This document shows, piece by piece, positions 43,366-51,629 of a stretch of 64,000 bases of DNA. Numbering within the stretch: position 1 is the first letter of the stretch; each line of letters begins with the position of its first letter. The position numbers and the translations under genes are program-made. Source of the DNA: Candidatus Manganitrophus morganii (GTDB lineage: Bacteria; Nitrospirota; Nitrospiria; SBBL01; Manganitrophaceae); contig JAJHOH010000001.1 in the NCBI GenBank assembly GCA_021651055.1, forward strand, positions 4,096,001 through 4,160,000, given 5' to 3'. Below the pieces are notes generated by a model that saw only the letters and a program-made list of their open reading frames with translations, ran no database searches and had not been told where the DNA came from.

Positions 43366-44487
43366 TCAATCTCCTCCCAGGGTACTAAAGGTTCCGTTTC
43401 GTTGACTGTCACCGGAAGTATAAGATGTCTCGGGTACATTGCTTGCCTCACAGGGCCCTCCAGGGGCATGCGATCCTTGACAGTATGTAAATGATCCAGA
43501 TGTCAGTTCATCGAACCCTTCCAGAGCAACGCCTGAGAAATCAGGATCGGTGATTTGCTGTGTCCATGCAATTGTTGGAGAGGTAAATTTTAAATCACCC
43601 TTGGCTTGTACGGACCATGCGGCCACATTATTGACAACAACTTGGTCCCCTGCGCCAGGCGCGCTGAAAGATCCTGTGCCAAGATCGTTAAACACACCGG
43701 TTACTTGTTCCACCGTCTGGCTGCTGTTAACGCAAGTCCACCCGGCAGGAGCCGTGCACGGGACGAGTGTTTTCGGGGAAGTGGTCCCGCCAGGAACCGC
43801 TTCAAAACTAATAATACTATCGAAGCCAACATGGATTAATTGGAAAGGAAAGAAGTCTCCCTGCGTGACAAAATTGTTGTGCAGGTAACCGGCTGTGTCG
43901 TTTGCGGGGCAGTCGATCTGGGCAAATGGCGGAGGATTGCTAAAACTACTCGGGCTGCTTGATTCCGTGATTTCCACGTCTGGATTGGGACCTGTATCGA
44001 AACAGGGTCCCGTGCTTGGCGGGATATCTCTTTGTGTTGCCGTGTTAAATTTTGCACGGCCCAGGCTGATATTATTTAGACCCTGGCATTCATGTCCTAT
44101 CGGACCACCCATCTCGCTACAGATGGTGCTGGTCTTATCGAGCAATTGGCCGAATGGATTTCCTGTGATCTCTCCAGGACCGAGAACAACGAAAAGCTCG
44201 AGGGCGCTATCGATTGCAGCGGTCCCCCCTATCTCTCCTGGGAAGCTGTGGGTCAGGAGTTTCGAGGGATCAAAACCAGGTGCGAGGCGATCAGTGGGAG
44301 TGGTCCGCGACTGGGTGCAGCGGGTCTGGGTCACACTATCGGGTTTTGTGAGGGAGCCGATCAGATTACAGACGCCCTCTGCCTTTTCAGGTAAAAGTAG
44401 GAAAACCCCAAGTAACGCTAGAAGGAGGTTCCCAACATAAAAATAATGACCCTTGATTGCAGACGTTTTTGTTAGATCATCTCGCAC
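43366..44487 (-). CDS. Secreted protein of the six-gene array (copy F)
   Basis: A 373-residue member and first gene of the array. GTG 44487 follows AGGAG by about six bases. A hydrophobic segment at about 17-34 ('VGNLLLALLGVFLLLPEKAEG') is the likely signal. Marks: 'APGFDPSKLL', 'LGPGEITGNPFGQLL', 'LNNISLGRAKFNTATQRDIP', 'SQTVEQVTGVFNDLGTGSFSAPGAGDQVVVNNVAAWSV', 'AWTQQITDPDFSG', 'LTSGSFTYCQG' and 'TSYTSGDSQRNG'. It is clearly closest to copy E. Only 63 bases separate it from the moaA stop, without an obvious terminator, so the array may be read from the moaA promoter. Function unknown. Confidence 0.85.
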   Translation of the reverse strand: MRDDLTKTSAIKGHYFYVGNLLLALLGVFLLLPEKAEGVCNLIGSLTKPDSVTQTRCTQSRTTPTDRLAPGFDPSKLLTHSFPGEIGGTAAIDSALELFVVLGPGEITGNPFGQLLDKTSTICSEMGGPIGHECQGLNNISLGRAKFNTATQRDIPPSTGPCFDTGPNPDVEITESSSPSSFSNPPPFAQIDCPANDTAGYLHNNFVTQGDFFPFQLIHVGFDSIISFEAVPGGTTSPKTLVPCTAPAGWTCVNSSQTVEQVTGVFNDLGTGSFSAPGAGDQVVVNNVAAWSVQAKGDLKFTSPTIAWTQQITDPDFSGVALEGFDELTSGSFTYCQGSHAPGGPCEASNVPETSYTSGDSQRNGTFSTLGGD

Positions 44488-44550
44488 GCTTTCTCCTAAA
44501 TTGCAGGAGAATGCTTCCGAAAATTAACTAACGAAGCAACTGGGACGGAA

Positions 44551-45546
44551 TCAGCCGCCTAAGTTGACCATCGTGGTCAGTTTTTTCTCTTCCGGAAGCA
44601 TGTCCAGCTCGTGGTACTCTGGCTTTACATAGAGGACCTGGTCGAGGAGTCCTTCTATTTCTTCATCGCTGCAACCGTTTCGAAGAGCATCACGAAAATC
44701 GACGGCAATTTCAGAAAAGAGACAGGGCCGAATTTTCCCATCTGCCGTCAATCGAACGCGATTGCAGGTATCGCAGAAGTCATGGCTCACGGCATGGATA
44801 AAGCCGACCACGCCCGGAGCGCCGGGAATCCTAAAATTCTCAGCTGGCCCATTGTCATTTTCATTGGAACCGCCAACAGGAACCAATTTTCCGAATTGTG
44901 TTTCCACTTCATCAACCACTGCAGAAAACGGCTTGTACGTTTTTACCCAAGTGTCCCAATTTGCGCAAGGCATGTATTCGATGAAACGAATATGGTAGGG
45001 TTTTCGCAACGTGAGTCGAACAAAATCCATGACTTCGTGGTCATTCACCCCCTGCTGAAGAACGCAGTTGATTTTAATCGGTTCGAATCCGACGCGCTCC
45101 GCCTCTTCGATCCCTTCCCAGACTTTCGGGAAGATGTCTCTGCGAACGACTTGAGCAAAGGTTTTTGGGTTAAGCGAATCAAGGCTGATGTTAATTCTTC
45201 TTAATCCCGCTTTATATAAGTCGGCTGAAAGTTCCTTAAGGAAGACTCCATTCGTGGTTAACGCCAATTCTTTTAACCCCGGAACACGACTTAATTGTTC
45301 TACAAACCCAACGACGCCCTTTCTCACAAGCGGCTCACCTCCTGTGATACGCACCTTCCGAAGTCCCCTTTTTGCAGCGACGGTGATAATTCGTGTGAGT
45401 TCATCATAAGTCAGTATTTCGTCTGTCGGAGTCCATTCCAGCCCTTCCTCCGGCATACAGTAGACACACCTAAGGTTGCAGCGATCGGTGATGGAAACTC
45501 GCATGTAAGAAACCGTCCTCTTATAGCTGTCAACAAGGGGATTCAT
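44551..45546 (-). CDS. moaA: GTP 3',8-cyclase MoaA (molybdenum cofactor synthesis)
   Basis: Radical-SAM enzyme that performs the first step of molybdopterin synthesis, acting with MoaC (gene at 54317). The 331-residue protein has the SAM cluster motif Cys-x3-Cys-x2-Cys in 'CNLRCVYCMPEEG', 'RITGGEPLVRKG', 'LTTNGVFL' and 'RINISLDSLNPKTF'. The C-terminal cluster ligands are 'CDTCNRVRLTADGKIRPCLF' (Cys-x2-Cys-x13-Cys), and the C-terminal Gly-Gly tail 'NLGG' is required in this family. ATG 45546 follows AAGGAGG. It has its own TTGACA/TATAAA promoter and may be cotranscribed with the secreted array that follows. Confidence 0.96.
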   Translation of the reverse strand: MNPLVDSYKRTVSYMRVSITDRCNLRCVYCMPEEGLEWTPTDEILTYDELTRIITVAAKRGLRKVRITGGEPLVRKGVVGFVEQLSRVPGLKELALTTNGVFLKELSADLYKAGLRRINISLDSLNPKTFAQVVRRDIFPKVWEGIEEAERVGFEPIKINCVLQQGVNDHEVMDFVRLTLRKPYHIRFIEYMPCANWDTWVKTYKPFSAVVDEVETQFGKLVPVGGSNENDNGPAENFRIPGAPGVVGFIHAVSHDFCDTCNRVRLTADGKIRPCLFSEIAVDFRDALRNGCSDEEIEGLLDQVLYVKPEYHELDMLPEEKKLTTMVNLGG

Positions 45547-45568
45547 CAGACCTCCTTAAATATATAAA

Positions 45569-45683
45569 GTTATGGTGGGAATTATGTACACGCAACTCGG
45601 GTTAAGTTTATAGAGAATGGGGATCACGTGTCAACAGAAAAAGTACAACACTTTTGTCTGAAGAAGGCATTTCCCACCATAAC
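45569..45683. promoter_or_regulatory. 13-base inverted repeat flanking the moaA promoter
   Basis: GTTATGGTGGGAA (45569-45581) and its exact complement TTCCCACCATAAC (45671-45683) lie 89 bases apart. One arm is in the moaA leader, the other about 70 bases upstream of its transcription start, with the promoter between them. This could be a pair of regulator sites that loop the DNA, or the ends of a tiny element. The remaining bases to 45933 are AT-rich with no gene or signal that I can support. Confidence 0.55.
45607..45634 (-). promoter_or_regulatory. Sigma-70 promoter of moaA
   Basis: Minus strand TTGACA (complement of 45629-45634), a 16-base spacer and TATAAA (complement of 45607-45612). 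The predicted transcript starts near 45600, leaving a leader of about 50 bases. Confidence 0.65.
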
Positions 45684-45933
45684 ATATTCACTGTTCACCT
45701 ATAACAAGGACGAGTTTGTTGACTATTATTTTGCTCTCTGCACTTTGAATATCCGTAACCATTCATAGGCTAACTTTATCATTAGCGATCAATAAAAACC
45801 GGGTTTGGAGATCGATCTTGATTTATTTCCCGATTTCTTACCCTCAACCTGAACTTAATATACCATAGAAGTGTAGTATGTCAATGTTTCCGACTAAGAA
45901 TTTTAGGCCATATTACAATGATGTCGGAAAGGT

Positions 45934-46932
45934 TTAGAAGTAAAATCGAAGCATGCCGGTAACTTGAAAACCGTTTAGCTCTAATTCGAGAGGTCGACCC
46001 GCTGGATTCCCTCTACCATGCTGAGAACAGGTATCTGGATCGATGTTTCCATCTTCAGTCGTTGCGGGGGGGTCACAAAAATCGCTGATGTTTTGAGTTT
46101 CAATGCGAGCCCAGCGTAATGTTTCTCCGTTTTCGGGGACAGGTGGAACATTCTGCAGGTTGGTTGTTTCGGGTGGCGGGGGAGGAATGTCGAAGAAACT
46201 TGAACGGAAATGCTTCTCTACTTTAAGTTTTGCGCTGCTTCCAATGACATAATTCGCGTTCAAGCCAAAAGAAAGCCAGGGAGTAATAAAGTACTCTCCT
46301 CCGATGCCGATTCTTGAAGTAAATGCAATTCCCTCTGCCTCGGTGGAACTGACCGATGCGAAATTAAGGTCGGGGCTATTCACCCGTACGACCGAATCGA
46401 TCATCAAATTGGTAATCGAGATTCCGATCAATCCGACATTGATGAAAAAGCGTCCATGATCGGGGTCTTGATAGAGGTTATATTTCCAACCAAGCCAGAT
46501 CTGAGTTACGGATAGGTTATAGGAGGCTGTTCTGGGTGCCGAAACAGGAGGAAGATCCTGCCGGAGGAAAGTAGTGATGACATCTTCCGCCGTCGATTCA
46601 CCCTGCCAGAGCGAGAGGGTTGCGACCAATGAAAACTTATCGGTTGCTTCCCACTGGACCTCCGCGCCATAGTTGGTTTTTCCTTTTATTTCAGGAGCGA
46701 CGATGTTTCTGACTTCGGCCGGGAGAAGTCGGTTGCGTGGAAGGAGGTAATTAGGATCTTGAAGGATCGCAAGGTGAGGATCCCCGAGGATCTTATTTAA
46801 CGATTTAAGAGAAGGCTGATAAACACCGGTTGTATAGGCGATGCTTAAACGGGACTCTTGCCCGAAGCTGAGATGTGGAAGAAGAGTGAAACTTGCTGCG
46901 ATGATAAGAATCCAAAACCATCTGCCTTTCAC
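45934..46932 (-). CDS. Outer-membrane beta-barrel protein
   Basis: A 332-residue protein with a signal peptide (about 1-24, 'LSFGQ'). Alternating hydrophobic beta strands run throughout: 'FSLVATLSLWQG', 'SYNLSVTQIWLGWKYNLY', 'RFFINVGLIGISITNLM', 'IGIGGEYFITPWLSFGLNANYVIG'. The last strand is 'FQVTGMLRFYF', ending in Phe as outer-membrane barrels do. A proline-rich loop ('IPPPPPETTN', about 240) and a Cys-containing loop are probably surface-exposed. It begins 36 bases after the RND gene and is likely its outer-membrane partner or an accessory. The family resembles OmpW/opacity-type small barrels, but I do not name it. Confidence 0.75.
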   Translation of the reverse strand: MKGRWFWILIIAASFTLLPHLSFGQESRLSIAYTTGVYQPSLKSLNKILGDPHLAILQDPNYLLPRNRLLPAEVRNIVAPEIKGKTNYGAEVQWEATDKFSLVATLSLWQGESTAEDVITTFLRQDLPPVSAPRTASYNLSVTQIWLGWKYNLYQDPDHGRFFINVGLIGISITNLMIDSVVRVNSPDLNFASVSSTEAEGIAFTSRIGIGGEYFITPWLSFGLNANYVIGSSAKLKVEKHFRSSFFDIPPPPPETTNLQNVPPVPENGETLRWARIETQNISDFCDPPATTEDGNIDPDTCSQHGRGNPAGRPLELELNGFQVTGMLRFYF

Positions 46933-46968
46933 TCTACACGTCTCCCAAAGTCAAGGAGCCGAATCGTT

Positions 46969-49530
46969 TTACTTGACGGTCGGTTTTAGCGCAAGCGGCA
47001 CCTCCTGACCGTCGAAAACAAATTTCGGCTTGAAAATGATGACCAAAGCAGGAAGGATGGTCAGTGCGCCAAGGCTGCTGGTCAACATTGCCAGAGGCAC
47101 CAAAATTCCTTCCATATGAAGATAAAACCCGGTAAAAGCAAGAAGCCCATATCCGGCTGATACCGCAATGGCAACAAAAATAATCGCCTTTCCGGATGTT
47201 TGCAAAGTGGTCCGGATCGCCTCTTCGATGTTTTTGCTTTTCTTAAACTCCTCCCTGAGGCGAAAAATGAGATAAATTTCATAATCCGCGCCGATACCGA
47301 CCGCCATGGCGGTAATCGCCGCGGTCCCAATCCCGAGTGTGATCCCACTGAGTCCCATTATACCAAAATTAATTAATACCGAGAGGGCGAGCGGAATAAT
47401 AACAAAGAAGCCGCCTAAGAGCGATCGTCGTACTAATGCGGTCATTAAGAAGGTAATCGCGGCGATTTGAATGATGTTCAGCGCCTTTCCTCTGATCATC
47501 TCTTCGTTGAGGGCGACCACAACGGGGGAGCTTCCTGCCACACCTAAAGAGACTTGATGAGGGGTAAAGTCAGCGTCACGCGCCTGTTCGACGATCTGAA
47601 TCAACTCTTCCGCCAAACGGGTATCGTCGCTTTTTAGAAAAACCCAGATCACCGCCTCTTCCTGTTGCGGGCGCATTAATCGGGCGAAATCGGCCGGATT
47701 CCCCGAGACCGAATAAAGGAAAAGAAACTGCGCGATCTGATCCTGTGCATTCGGGACCTTATTAAAGGCCGGATCGCCGCCGTTTAATGTTTGATTCATC
47801 TGTTTCACATAGTCGACGTACGATTCCGTTTTCCCAACCTCCGGCACACTCTCCAGGCGGCGCTGGAGTCGGTCCACCGCCCCGGCCACGATAGGGTTTT
47901 TAAGGGCAGATTCTTTTTTTGCTTCCAGAAGAATATAAAAGGTAGAGGTGCCGGCGAACTTTTCGTTAAGGGCCCGCTCATCTTGCCGAAGGAGGGTCGA
48001 TTCAAAAAATTGGGAGCGGTTGCTGTTGCTGACTTGGACCCGAAGCGTTCCGATGACCGAAATGACAAAAAAGAGGGCGGCGCCGGTCAGAATAATCGTC
48101 CGCCCGCTTCCGGTCACTTGCGAAGCAAGACTGCTCAAAAACCGGTCGAGTAGATCGGGTCCCCTAACGACTCGCTTTTTACGGGAGGGACGGAGCACGG
48201 AACGGATAGCCGGGATAAAGGTCAATTCCAAAACAAGGGCGCTCAAGATGCCGAAGGCAGTGAACAACCCAAACGACTGGAACGTTTTTAGCTTGAACGT
48301 AATCAACGATGCAAAGCTGGCTGAGGCGATCACGCCGGCGGTCACCATCGCCAATCCAACCTGCGTCGTCGATTCGATCACCGCCTGTTTCGAATCGCCG
48401 AGCCGTTCATATTCCTCATAGTAACGCTTTAAGATTTGGACCGAATGGCCCGCTGCAATCGCTAAAATAAGGATCGGGGTCATCGCATTCCACGGATCAA
48501 GCGGGGTACGGGTCAGGCCCATCATCCCCATCGCCCAGGCAACCGCCAGCAAAGAAGTGACGAGTGGAATAAACAAACCCTGCCAGGTTCGAAAGGCAAT
48601 ATAGTGAAGAATGCCGATGATCAAAATGGCGATCGGAAAGAGAACCGCGAGCATCCTGAAAGAATCGGCCTCGAAATAGGAGAGAACAATCGGCATCCCG
48701 CCGAGATAGATCTGGTGGTCGGCATCGCTGTATTTTGCGGTGATGTCCTGAAGTTGGCAATGGATTAATGAATCGGCCAGCCACTTTCCCGGCTCACTCT
48801 TCTGCCATGCGCCGCAGGCTGAATTTGATTCACTCCCCTGCCACTTCTTCCATCCTTCTTCTTTCTCTACTGTTTGCTGGGGAGCAGCTTGCGATTGCTT
48901 TGGCTCTCCTGTCGAGACGCTCCCTTCCCCTTTTTGCCATTGCTGCCAGTTTTCTCCTCCGGACGCTGCGCCTGCGGCGCCCCCCTCCCCTTCCCACTCT
49001 CCAGGGACGATGGGGCCAAAGTCGACGATCACGGCAGCGGCCGTCCCATCTTTCGAGACCAGGCTGTTGAGGAAAAGATCGTTTGAGTAAACCCTTTTCT
49101 TTAGCTCGGAAAGCCCTTCCGGTGTCGTCGGGACCTCTCCATTCATGAGTTGAGTTATCTCGATCTGATCTTCGGTTCCGACCACATATTTGATTTTTCG
49201 ATCTGCGATGCTGACGACATTCTCTTCCTTAATCCCGGCGATCTTCTTCACATCGTCCGTGATTCCCTTCACCTTCGAGAGGGTCGCCGGATTAAAGATA
49301 TCCCCCTTCTTGTTATGGATACCGATCACCACCACGCGGCTGCCGCCGAATGCCTCTTCGATTTTGTTGTTTAGCTGAACGTAAGGGTGATTCTGAGGAA
49401 GGATCGATTTTGGATCGAACATCATCTGGAGGTTTCGAAATTGAGTGAAGAAGAAAAGAGTAATGAGAAGAACGGAGAAAATGACCAGGTAAGGATGGCC
49501 GACGATTTTCTCTACATAGCGTTTCATCAT
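46969..49530 (-). CDS. MMPL/RND (HAE3-type) transporter with Trp-rich periplasmic insert
   Basis: An 853-residue inner-membrane exporter. It has an initial helix (about 11-30), a large periplasmic loop to about 290, a five-helix sterol-sensing-like block (about 290-440), a second helix and periplasmic loop (about 475-690), and a second five-helix block (about 690-830). 'GADYEIYLIFRLREE' carries the conserved RND Gly-Asp. Such proteins move lipids, for example hopanoids, out of the inner membrane. An insert at residues about 178-250 is low-complexity and Trp-rich (Trp at 179, 195, 198, 227, 230, 242, 250), matching the tail of the neighbouring ABC ATPase. Two Cys flank its end. It lies downstream of a LolA-like gene, the usual partner of this family. 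Confidence 0.88.
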   Translation of the reverse strand: MMKRYVEKIVGHPYLVIFSVLLITLFFFTQFRNLQMMFDPKSILPQNHPYVQLNNKIEEAFGGSRVVVIGIHNKKGDIFNPATLSKVKGITDDVKKIAGIKEENVVSIADRKIKYVVGTEDQIEITQLMNGEVPTTPEGLSELKKRVYSNDLFLNSLVSKDGTAAAVIVDFGPIVPGEWEGEGGAAGAASGGENWQQWQKGEGSVSTGEPKQSQAAPQQTVEKEEGWKKWQGSESNSACGAWQKSEPGKWLADSLIHCQLQDITAKYSDADHQIYLGGMPIVLSYFEADSFRMLAVLFPIAILIIGILHYIAFRTWQGLFIPLVTSLLAVAWAMGMMGLTRTPLDPWNAMTPILILAIAAGHSVQILKRYYEEYERLGDSKQAVIESTTQVGLAMVTAGVIASASFASLITFKLKTFQSFGLFTAFGILSALVLELTFIPAIRSVLRPSRKKRVVRGPDLLDRFLSSLASQVTGSGRTIILTGAALFFVISVIGTLRVQVSNSNRSQFFESTLLRQDERALNEKFAGTSTFYILLEAKKESALKNPIVAGAVDRLQRRLESVPEVGKTESYVDYVKQMNQTLNGGDPAFNKVPNAQDQIAQFLFLYSVSGNPADFARLMRPQQEEAVIWVFLKSDDTRLAEELIQIVEQARDADFTPHQVSLGVAGSSPVVVALNEEMIRGKALNIIQIAAITFLMTALVRRSLLGGFFVIIPLALSVLINFGIMGLSGITLGIGTAAITAMAVGIGADYEIYLIFRLREEFKKSKNIEEAIRTTLQTSGKAIIFVAIAVSAGYGLLAFTGFYLHMEGILVPLAMLTSSLGALTILPALVIIFKPKFVFDGQEVPLALKPTVK

Positions 49531-49643
49531 TTTCGTTCCTTTGGTTTGATGATGTCAGTCTACCCAAATTACCTAAAATACAATCAAGGTAGAGGATATC
49601 GGCGTAGAAGATCACATCTTGGTGGATAACAGTCTGGAGAGTA

Positions 49644-49687
49644 AGCCTCCCGGCGCGCGGTGATTATCGAACTGGTGCCGGGAGGCT
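49644..49687. repeat. Inverted repeat between LolA-like and RND genes
   Basis: AGCCTCCCGGC (49644-49654) pairs exactly with GCCGGGAGGCT (49677-49687) across 22 bases. No T-run follows on the minus strand, so it may lower rather than stop read-through, or stabilise the upstream mRNA. Confidence 0.5.
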
Positions 49688-49712
49688 CTTCAAATGACGG
49701 ACAGAATGGACC

Positions 49713-50537
49713 CTATTTCCGTATGCCGGTTTTTAGCGAGCGTTCTGTAAAATCTTCATCCTCAAGTCCTCCGTTGACCTGGAGATCACTGACCTCAAAG
49801 ATGGTTCGATGTCCGTTCTGAACGTTGGTCACCTCCGTTTTTTTCCAGACACTGAAATTATCGAGCGACTGCCATTCGATCGTTTGTCTTTTAAGAAGCT
49901 TTGAATTGCGATCATAGTAGTCTATTTTCAAGACCGTCCAGCTGTCCTTCGAGATCCAGGAGACCTTTTTACTGTAAATACTCGTTTTCTCCTTCGGAAC
50001 GCTCTCGACGACATAGGTCTGGGTGCCGAGATAACCTTCTTCCCGCAATAGCTTATGTTCATCTTCGTCGAGCCGGCGCTGTCCCATGTCCCCGAAGGTC
50101 AGATCCGACCCGAGGAAAGCGTCATTTTGATCTTGCGCGGAGATCCGCCGGACCATCCTAAGCGCTGGCAGATAAAGCCAGAGATCGTCGGTCTTGTTCT
50201 CCTGGGAGTAATCCCAGATGAGGAAAGAGATTCCGCGCGAGTCGGGAGGAAAATCGGTCACCAGGAGCATCTTGCTGTCCAAACCTTCCTTCGCCCGATA
50301 GTTCTTCCAATAGCGGCTGGCCTCGATCTTTTTCTTGGTTCCGTCTTTCTCGATCAGATGAAGGATCACCTTGTTCTTTTGGTCTCCGATTTGGTAAATC
50401 AATTCTCTCGATTTTTTGATGATCTCGGTTCCATCCAAAGGATTGGAAGAAGCGGGCGCCTCTTCCGCAGAGACGACGCGAAGGCCTCCCAGGATGATGT
50501 AAAGGGACAATACGATATAGATTGTTTTTCGAATCAT
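49713..50537 (-). CDS. LolA-like outer-membrane lipoprotein-sorting protein
   Basis: A 274-residue periplasmic protein of the LolA-like group that accompanies HAE3 RND transporters. ATG 50537 is chosen because AGGAG lies eight to nine bases upstream and a signal peptide follows (about 1-25, 'GLRVVSAEE'). The unclosed-barrel sequence is clear: 'DGTEIIKKSRELIYQ', 'KVILHLIEKDGTKKKIEASRYW', 'KMLLVTDFPPDSRGISFLIWDYS', 'DDLWLYLPALRMVRRISAQDQNDAFLGSDLTFGDM', 'YLGTQTYVVESVP' and 'ISKDSWTVLKIDYYDRNSKLLKRQTIEW'. It probably binds the hydrophobic cargo of the exporter. It begins 17 bases after the methyltransferase gene. Confidence 0.88.
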   Translation of the reverse strand: MIRKTIYIVLSLYIILGGLRVVSAEEAPASSNPLDGTEIIKKSRELIYQIGDQKNKVILHLIEKDGTKKKIEASRYWKNYRAKEGLDSKMLLVTDFPPDSRGISFLIWDYSQENKTDDLWLYLPALRMVRRISAQDQNDAFLGSDLTFGDMGQRRLDEDEHKLLREEGYLGTQTYVVESVPKEKTSIYSKKVSWISKDSWTVLKIDYYDRNSKLLKRQTIEWQSLDNFSVWKKTEVTNVQNGHRTIFEVSDLQVNGGLEDEDFTERSLKTGIRK

Positions 50538-50554
50538 AACCGTTACTCCTGACG

Positions 50555-51625
50555 TTATGGTTTCTCTCCGACTAAAACGGTGAAGGGACTCGGGGAAGGG
50601 AGGGGAACCGGTTTGATCTTCCTGAATCCGACCCCCTTCATCCAATCGGCGAGCTCTTTCTCCGAGTAGGCCGCGCCTCCCGGCGTATGGACCAGCTGGT
50701 TGACCCCGATCAGCGCCGACAGCATCGGGCCGGTCTTATCCCGATTAAGCATCTGATCTTGGATGAGGATCATCCCCTTTTGATCGAGCGCTTCATAGGC
50801 TTTTCGGAAGATCTCTTTGATCACTTGAGGGGACTCCTGATTGAACATCGAGGAGAGGAGCAGAGCGTCGTATCCTTTTCCAAAAGAATCCTCAAGGTAG
50901 TTGCCCGGTTTGAGGGTAACCCGGTCGAGCATCCCGAACGAGCCGACGATTTCGCGCGTGACTTCCAACGTCTGCGGAAGATCGAAGACCGTCGCGGAAA
51001 GTTTCGGATTTCGCTCGCAGAACTTCATGCAGAAGGTGCCGGGCCCCCCGGCGATGTCGATCAACTGGCGTCTTCCCGAAAAATCGATCTTGCGCGCCAG
51101 CAGATCCCCTTGGGCGATGGCGCGGTAGTGCATTCCATAGATATAGCTCCGGAGCGCTTCCGGGCCCTGGTCGTGCGGTTTGTCGACCACCGGCTTGCCG
51201 GTCAGGACGGCCTGATCAAGATCGCCCCAGGCGCCGTACCAGCTGTCGAACATCGAAACGATTCCCCCCTGGTATCGGGGGCTTCCGCTGACCAGGAAGG
51301 TTTTCGCGAAAGGGGTGTTTCGGTACTTCTCCTTTTTCCGGTCGAGCAGGCCCATCGACGTCGCCGCGATGAGGAGGATGTCCAATCCGCGCGGATCGGC
51401 CGGTATCTCGGCCGCCAATTCCGTCGCCGTCGCCGACCGATCCTTCAGCCGGGTGAAGATGTTCAATCGTTGGGCGGTGTGGAGGATCTTCGACTGCCAG
51501 TAGGCCGAGCTGATGCTCATCACCTTCATCGGGTCGAAGGTTTCTTTACTCTTTTTGCGGGAAGGCGTTGCCTTACTCTTCTCCGTTTTTTTTCGGGTTG
51601 TTTTTTTCTTCACGGTTCTCCTCAT
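50555..51625 (-). CDS. SAM-dependent O-methyltransferase (acetylserotonin-MT type)
   Basis: A 356-residue methyltransferase of the plant-like O-methyltransferase family. ATG 51625 has GGAG upstream. The first 30 residues are a very basic Lys/Thr tail, not part of the fold. A winged-helix dimerisation domain follows ('ISSAYWQSKILHTAQRLNIFTRL...ATELAAEIPADPRGLDILLIAATSMGLLDRK'). The SAM domain has 'LIDIAGGPGTFCMKFCERNP' as the glycine loop, 'VFDLPQTLEVTREIV', 'DRVTLKPGNYLED' and 'ILIQDQML'. The catalytic His of plant enzymes is not evident ('MFNQESPQV'). This family methylates hydroxyls on quinones, carotenoids and polyketides; here it may modify the exported compound (inference). Confidence 0.85.
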   Translation of the reverse strand: MRRTVKKKTTRKKTEKSKATPSRKKSKETFDPMKVMSISSAYWQSKILHTAQRLNIFTRLKDRSATATELAAEIPADPRGLDILLIAATSMGLLDRKKEKYRNTPFAKTFLVSGSPRYQGGIVSMFDSWYGAWGDLDQAVLTGKPVVDKPHDQGPEALRSYIYGMHYRAIAQGDLLARKIDFSGRRQLIDIAGGPGTFCMKFCERNPKLSATVFDLPQTLEVTREIVGSFGMLDRVTLKPGNYLEDSFGKGYDALLLSSMFNQESPQVIKEIFRKAYEALDQKGMILIQDQMLNRDKTGPMLSALIGVNQLVHTPGGAAYSEKELADWMKGVGFRKIKPVPLPSPSPFTVLVGEKP

Positions 51626-51629
51626 CGAG

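Larger units (their letters stand above)
37181..44487 (-). repeat. Tandem array of six paralogous secreted-protein genes
   Basis: Six consecutive genes on one strand encode proteins with a shared plan: signal peptide, 'PGFxP' near residue 50, 'GPGxxTxNMFG' near 100, a 'CGxLxxNPxxQ'-type segment, a 'WxQxIxDPDxSG' strand late on, 'GSFxY', and a terminal 'YPxGxSQT'. The four genes from 37181 to 42079 use 'TDNMF', and the two from 42076 to 44487 use 'TGNxxG', so there are two subfamilies. Spacing is tight apart from a 145-base gap before the second-last gene. Similarity is at protein level only, so the duplications are old. I do not recognise the family. Confidence 0.85.

Noticed and set aside
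45569-45683. MITE-type insertion
   Set aside because: Terminal 13-base inverted repeats fit, but no target-site duplication is seen and the interval holds the moaA promoter. Kept as a regulatory candidate.
45547-45690. Molybdenum-cofactor riboswitch in the moaA leader
   Set aside because: The leader is only about 50 bases after the promoter, and I could not match it to the Moco RNA pattern. The inverted repeat arms lie on both sides of the promoter, so they are not one RNA hairpin.
49644-49687. Rho-independent terminator after the LolA-like gene
   Set aside because: The stem is good, but the loop is long and no T-run follows on the minus strand; listed as an inverted repeat.
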